DNA from: Rhynchopus sp. YZ270_cl-10 | Taxonomy: Eukaryota > Euglenozoa > Diplonemea > Diplonemida > Diplonemidae | DNA: 64,000 nucleotides | Direction of reading: 5' to 3' | Assembly (NCBI GenBank): GCA_964035575.1 | Contig: OZ037848.1 | Span: forward strand, 186,001 to 250,000 | Shown here: positions 59,368-64,000 of the stretch, piece after piece | Layout of the letters: each line of letters starts with the position of its first letter | Position numbering within the stretch: position 1 is the first letter of the stretch | Notes under the pieces: model-generated | The model's input: the letters and a program-made list of their open reading frames with translations, nothing else | The model's database searches: none | Told to the model about the DNA's origin: nothing | Position numbers and translations under genes: made by a program

Positions 59368-61428
59368 TCACAGTGTCGATGAGGTGGTCGAATTTGAAGG
59401 GGTAGGGGACACACCACGCCACCTCTGTTTGGGACGCATAACCGGGCTTTCCTCTGGGCTCTGGTTGACCGGCAGTTGAGGGTCGCCGAGATTCATACTG
59501 GCGTATTGCAGTTGCGCAGCACTGCTGAGCTTTCCTTTGGGACGTTTACTCGGAAACTGCTTTGAATGGTCCTTCGATGCAACTGGAGTGTGTATTTGCG
59601 AAATTTTCCTGAAAAGCTGGCCCTTGTATGCTTCGTCATCATGCGTTGAAATGGAGGACGTCATGCTGTCCTCATCTTCATCTTCCTCTAACGCGTTTAC
59701 AATCCATTCATGCCCAATCAACTCCTCTGCTGAGGACCGCTTATCGCAATCGATGTCTAGACAGCACCTCAAAAAGTCTTCACATTCGTCGGAGACTGCG
59801 GGAGCGGTCGGCATTTTTGGAGGAAATGAGGTGCATTTTCCGATTGTGCTGATCGCTGCCCATACGGTATCAAATTCCTGCCAAGGGGGACGACCAGTCA
59901 GAAGCTCCACCACAACGCATCCTACCGACCAAATATCAGATTTTAAATCGTAGGTCTGCCCCCGGAACACCTCTGGTGCAGACCAAAGAGGGGTGCCTCC
60001 GCAGTTGTAGGATTGGGTTCCGCCGTTCATGAGCGCTTCACCAATGGATTTTGACATGCCAAAATCAGAGATTTTGATAGCACCGTCCTGATGCATCAGG
60101 ATATTGTCACCCTTAATGTCACGATGCATAATCTGGTTGGCATGAAGATACGCAACACCCTGTAGAATTTGGGCCGTATATTTTGCGACAGCAATTTGCT
60201 CCAAAGGTTGTTCCATGCTTCGGACAAGACCGCCAAGAGATCCGTTCGAAACGTATTCCATGAAGATGTGCAGCTCCTTTTTGTCGTCGTCCAGATGAAA
60301 CCCGTAGTAGTCTACAATGTTTTCGTGGCTGTACTTCGCAAGAATGTCGATCTCATTGCACAAACTCTCAATCCCCTTTTTCCCTGGAATAGAGTTGATG
60401 TCCAGAACCTTTACTGCCATGAGCGACCCATCGGATTTCACTCCAAGGAAGACCTGTCCGGACATCCCCGCTCCGAGGGTCCGGGCCTTCCGCCATCCTT
60501 GGAACATCGTAGCGGCGCGTCTTCTTGAGATGCTTTGCCTTGGGGAGCTCGACGGACCCCTCTTCGCAAAGGAGCCACCTAATGGCGCTGAGGAGGAATA
60601 GGTCTGGTTCAGCTCATTCGGGCCCTGGCTGAGACGCGCCGTGTTTGTTGTGGTGTTGTTGTTGTCGCTGCTTGCCTCCCTCCTGAAGACCCCAGCATCC
60701 GCAGGATACTCCTCTCTAAACGACACCTGACCCATCCCATTATTGATACCTTGGCTTGAATGAAACGACATAGGATTGTTTTGCTGGTACCCCGGTGAAT
60801 GCGAATGGGGTGACCCATTGAGATGGTCCGAGAGCATAGGCATATCTTGCGCCCCACTTTGCTGCGCAGCCATGGAAAGCTGTGTGCTATTCAGATGTCC
60901 TGACATATTCTGCGTCGACTCCGCAAAGGAAACCATATTGCCATTTTGGTGTGCAGGCGAAATCATAGGTGACACATTGTGATGTCCATTATTGCCGTAC
61001 TGAGGGTTGAGTGAAGTCTTGCGCCCCCATTGGGTTCCATTGTTTGACCTAGTAGGGGAAGGTGAACCACCAGAATGCGACATCAAGGAGTTCTCTGTGA
61101 TCTTTGGCGGCTGATATGCTGGGGTGTGGTAACCACCGTTGACGCTGCCGTTATATCCGTTCGTTGGGTTGTCGTAGTTGGGCGAAGGGTTGTTCATATT
61201 ATTCTGCATCTCCATATCGTCACTCCCACGGCTATTTGTTTCGTTCACATGCCCCAAAGGAAACCGCACCTGATAGTACTTAAACGCAAGATACAAAAAC
61301 ACACAGGTGCACATCCCCAACAGCATTCCACTCGTCGCTCCAGCAACAAACACCATTGCCTGTGAGTTCCCTTCACTCTCCACCACCACAGGAGCCCCCG
61401 TAGGAGGGCCATCCGTCACGGAACTCAT
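59368..61428 (-). CDS. Membrane-anchored STE11/MEKK-like protein kinase
   Basis: 686 residues. A short N-terminus leads into a membrane span near residues 25-49 (MVFVAGATSGMLLGMCTCVF) followed by aromatic and basic residues. A Ser/Asn/Gly-rich linker fills 60-310. The kinase domain is 312-580: Gly-rich loop GAGMSGQV, K340 in MAVKVL, HRDIKGDN with D436, DFG with D455, GGTPLWSAPEV, DIWSVGCVVVELLTGRPPW. The HRDIKGDN/GGTPLWSAPEV combination fits the STE11/MEKK group of MAP3Ks. A membrane span with only about 25 residues outside and no ectodomain is unusual for that group and suggests localisation rather than ligand sensing. The kinase looks active. An acidic run follows the kinase, then a basic tail. 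Confidence 0.88.
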   Translation of the reverse strand: MSSVTDGPPTGAPVVVESEGNSQAMVFVAGATSGMLLGMCTCVFLYLAFKYYQVRFPLGHVNETNSRGSDDMEMQNNMNNPSPNYDNPTNGYNGSVNGGYHTPAYQPPKITENSLMSHSGGSPSPTRSNNGTQWGRKTSLNPQYGNNGHHNVSPMISPAHQNGNMVSFAESTQNMSGHLNSTQLSMAAQQSGAQDMPMLSDHLNGSPHSHSPGYQQNNPMSFHSSQGINNGMGQVSFREEYPADAGVFRREASSDNNNTTTNTARLSQGPNELNQTYSSSAPLGGSFAKRGPSSSPRQSISRRRAATMFQGWRKARTLGAGMSGQVFLGVKSDGSLMAVKVLDINSIPGKKGIESLCNEIDILAKYSHENIVDYYGFHLDDDKKELHIFMEYVSNGSLGGLVRSMEQPLEQIAVAKYTAQILQGVAYLHANQIMHRDIKGDNILMHQDGAIKISDFGMSKSIGEALMNGGTQSYNCGGTPLWSAPEVFRGQTYDLKSDIWSVGCVVVELLTGRPPWQEFDTVWAAISTIGKCTSFPPKMPTAPAVSDECEDFLRCCLDIDCDKRSSAEELIGHEWIVNALEEDEDEDSMTSSISTHDDEAYKGQLFRKISQIHTPVASKDHSKQFPSKRPKGKLSSAAQLQYASMNLGDPQLPVNQSPEESPVMRPKQRWRGVSPTPSNSTTSSTL

Positions 61429-62349
61429 CCCGGACGAAGGGTGTCAAAAAAAAAGGGGGTGCGGGGGGGGACAGATTTGGGGAAAGGGGTGGGGGGGAAA
61501 CAGAGCTTTCTTATCGGGAGCTGTGGCTCACTGCATATGATGTATTGTGTGTGTTTGGGGGGAATGGTAGGGGTGTCTGAAAGTGGTGTGAGAAGGGGGT
61601 TTGGGGGCAGCGTGCAGGCTACATAAAATTATGGCGTTTTTCAAAACGCGGAAAACACTGGGGGTGGAGGAAAAGAAAGGGAAATGCGGAATACTATTTT
61701 GCTCTGTTCTATTCACAGTTGTACTTACTATACAAGCAGGTTGGCGGTGGCGACAGCCAACTGCTCAGGCCTGTGCGGTTTCCGGCCCTTTAGGAACAGG
61801 GCTGCAACTGCTGGCATTTCCTTTTAAAATTAACAGTGTCTGCCATGTCTTTGCGCAGGGTAGATGGGAAGTGCACAGAGAGGGCACACCACAGCGTAGA
61901 GAGACCCGACACTACACTACACTTTTTTTCGAAAAAATTTTGAGGAACGGAACGAATGGTACATAACAAAAGATGCAGGCTCCATTTTGTAGCTCTTCAA
62001 TGACCAACAAAGGCCTTCAATCGGAGGATCACTGTGTAACTTACAATGCGCTGCACAAGCTGCTTTGTTGTGGTGCAGTGGAAAAAAAAGGGTGATTCGC
62101 AAAATACAAAGAAGGGTCAATGTGACTCCACATCGTACAAAAGAAGAAAAAAATCGGCGTTTTTGGCCCAAGAAATTAGAATGGCCCAAAAGAGTCTAAA
62201 TTTTCGGGTTAGCCACACCAGACACATCTAAAAAATCTGAAGAGTGAAGCTGACCAACAGTGCAGACACCTCCCTACCTCTACTGTGGATGTATCGTAGC
62301 ATTGTAAAGGGGTTTGTTCGAGGAGGGAAAGAAAGAAACAAACGTTGTA

Positions 62350-62629
62350 GGATGAATGCACCTCTCGTGTACATAATGTTAGCTAAAAAAGACAATGTTG
62401 GATCCACAGCCTCTAGCGCTTATGGTATCACCAAACGGAATATCTGTGGTTCCCCCGTGGTTCCCCCGAAGGTGCTCCGCAGATCTTAATATAGCCCGAA
62501 ACAGTTCTCCGTGGTTCTCCCGTGGGTTGTCCGTACCCCCTGAATCACACCAGCGTAGTACCAAAAAGTAGTCGAAAAAAAAGGAGAGAAAAAAGGGGGT
62601 GTACGAGGAATGCCTCTCGTGCACACATA
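62350..62629 (-). repeat. Two family B hairpins
   Basis: 62350-62380 (GATGAATGCACCTCTCGTGTACAT) and 62600-62629 (GTACGAGGAATGCCTCTCGTGC). Both keep the loop CTCTCGT. A degenerate family A copy lies near 62397. Confidence 0.5.
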
Positions 62630-63161
62630 AAGTCGCTATGGTGGCCGTAGGTGAAATGGAACCGAAGCCTTTTGTACATGGACAAAAGCCCACATAAAAA
62701 CGCTGGAGAAAAAGGAAAAAATGCGAAACATAGTGAATATCGCATTCATCTGTATCAAAAAAAAAATGTAAGTTTAGGAGGAAAAATGAAGGAATTTGTT
62801 TTTTTTGTACTGGAAGTTGCCTTCCTATACACGCCTCTCGTTGCTACCAATCAAGAGGACGCGTAGGGGGGAGACTTCGTATACATAAAATGATGTGATT
62901 ATATAGGGCTAGTGATAACCCTAGAAGGACCCAAGAAGTACCCAATTTACACCCAATTTTGGGAAAAAATCACACCATAAAATAAGAAAAGTTGAACAAT
63001 GCATATAGGCATAAATATGAGCCTTTTACGGCCAAATCACTATAGCAAAAAAAATTCGTAAAAATCGGCCGGGCCCAGGACTCCCCCAAACTTAGGGGTA
63101 TACCTGAGGGGGGTTGTTAATCACACCAGAAAGTCATAAAACGGCTTTCCCAAAAGGCACA

Positions 63162-63463
63162 ATGAATGTGCATTTTTTGCGTGCACAAAATCGAATAAAA
63201 TCGGGTCTGTATTTACGTAGACTCTGATGGAGGATATGGCTTCACGAGAACAGTGTATTTCGAGCGATGCTGCAGTGTGCAGCATTTAAGAGAAAAGTTC
63301 GTAAGAACCCACGCTACGTGCTTAGCCAACCTGAATTGATGATTCTAAATGTCAGCAACCTACCCCAATACCTAACTAACCCAACAAATTAATTCACAGA
63401 GGGGTTGAAACACAACGAAAAGAAGAGTTTGTAAAGCCTAAGCCTTTCGTGTTTAGTCAACCT
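63162..63463 (-). repeat. Hairpin group (B, A, A)
   Basis: 63162-63190 (family B with a T-run loop), 63301-63332 and 63431-63463 (family A). In the last copy the inner stem is CTAAGC/GTTTAG, a wobble on plus rather than minus, which is the one clear exception to the minus-strand bias. Confidence 0.5.
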
Positions 63464-63714
63464 GGTAAAATGATAGAAAACCACAGAGTGCACACAATCT
63501 AAAAGCAAAACGGACTCAAATTCTCCAAAGAAAAACAGAAAATGTACAGACAACTTCAAATAAAGAAACATTTGCGAAGATGAACCACCCTTGAAGCGAT
63601 GTGTCTCACATCGAGAAACGGTAGGCCAAACATGAAAATATAAACGCCTCTATGGGGGGCGCATCATCAAAGCAACCCTCTTAGTTTCAACCCCTCCACC
63701 CCCCCTCTGACCCC

Positions 63715-64000
63715 CTACACAACCACAAGATTCTCTTTCCCCTTCGGTGGGGAGTACTGAGGCCACTGTGGGTTAGGGGGTGGATCCTTCCACCAGGTGT
63801 CGTTTTTGCCGAAGGCCATGTCGAGGGTGGAGGGTTTTGCAGCTGCGCCAGCACCACCTGCACCACCACCACCGCCAACACCATTAAATGCAACAGTCTT
63901 GCCGGGAGTCCCCTGAGCGCTTCCCTTTGCGTTCCCTCCCTGCCCTGGTGGTGGAGGTAATACCTTAGCTGGTGGGGCCAAAGGAGGCAGTGGGTTTTCT
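63715..64000 (-). CDS. 3' end of a Pro/Gly-rich protein (partial)
   Basis: The minus-strand frame is open to the window edge and ends in KGKENLVVV and a stop at 63715. The visible C-terminus is low-complexity (KVLPPPPGQGG, GGGGGAGGAGAA) with a more specific STLDMAFGKNDTWWKDPPP near the end. No family recognised. The reading direction agrees with every other gene here. The true start is outside the window. Confidence 0.55.
   Translation of the reverse strand, partial: ENPLPPLAPPAKVLPPPPGQGGNAKGSAQGTPGKTVAFNGVGGGGGAGGAGAAAKPSTLDMAFGKNDTWWKDPPPNPQWPQYSPPKGKENLVVV

Larger units (their letters stand above)
61429..63714. other. Spacer with hairpin repeats
   Basis: No supported gene. Family B copies lie at 62350-62380, 62600-62629 and 63162-63190, and family A copies at 63301-63332 and 63431-63463. 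Near 62445-62530 GTGGTTCCCCC, GTGGTTCTCCC and related phrases recur, and 62880-63120 is C/A-rich with short inverted motifs but no defined ends. Confidence 0.6.

Noticed and set aside
659-63463. Hairpin repeats as tRNA genes or hammerhead ribozymes
   Set aside because: No cloverleaf, no T-loop or A/B boxes in place, and no conserved hammerhead core; the GATGA similarity does not extend to the catalytic bases.

Overview
The window is a nuclear segment of a microbial eukaryote. The genes are long, mostly intronless, moderately GC-rich reading frames. They lie in AT-rich, repeat-laden spacers full of A and T tracts. All thirteen confident genes lie on the minus strand, and most have a polypyrimidine tract ending in AG shortly upstream of the ATG. 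That resembles the one-directional, trans-spliced gene clusters of Euglenozoa. The few cis-introns I can place (56-105 nt, GTATG...AG) would fit a diplonemid-like euglenozoan better than a trypanosomatid. This assignment is inference; no rRNA, spliced-leader gene or other decisive marker is visible.

Layout. 1.6-5.0 kb: a protein with PH-like domains. 5.2-5.9 kb: a hAT-like non-autonomous transposon. 6.2-7.0 kb: an endonuclease/exonuclease/phosphatase-fold enzyme. 8.0-9.5 kb: a disordered locus with a LamG-like coding segment on minus and a decayed tail-fibre-like fragment on plus. 9.6-11.9 kb: a membrane-anchored P-loop ATPase with two introns, between two diverged copies of a small conserved reading frame. 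12.6-17.2 kb: a long coiled-coil protein with a cyclase-like segment. 17.4-18.8 kb: a secreted FkbM-type methyltransferase with two introns. 19.2-23.1 kb: three tandem copies of a ubiquitin-like plus beta-propeller protein. 23.3-25.8 kb: two small membrane proteins. 26-29.4 kb: a repeat tract with a MITE, hairpin arrays and long TCC arrays. 29.5-44.1 kb: a 4860-residue DNA-PKcs homologue in one uninterrupted frame. 44.1-59.4 kb: a gene-free region of hairpin repeats and nested transposons. 59.4-61.4 kb: a membrane-anchored STE-type kinase. The right edge holds the 3' end of a further minus-strand gene.

The most unusual signal is non-coding. Dozens of roughly 35-50 bp hairpins are scattered through the spacers, in several sequence families with A-rich or T-rich linkers, often in short arrays 50-80 bp apart. 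Within families the loop is conserved while the stem varies with pairing kept. In most copies of two families the imperfect pairs become G-U wobbles only when read on minus, the strand in which the genes are transcribed. A second theme is miniature inverted-repeat elements, several with homopolymeric C/G runs near their ends, and one nested insertion whose empty site is preserved in the host element's other arm.
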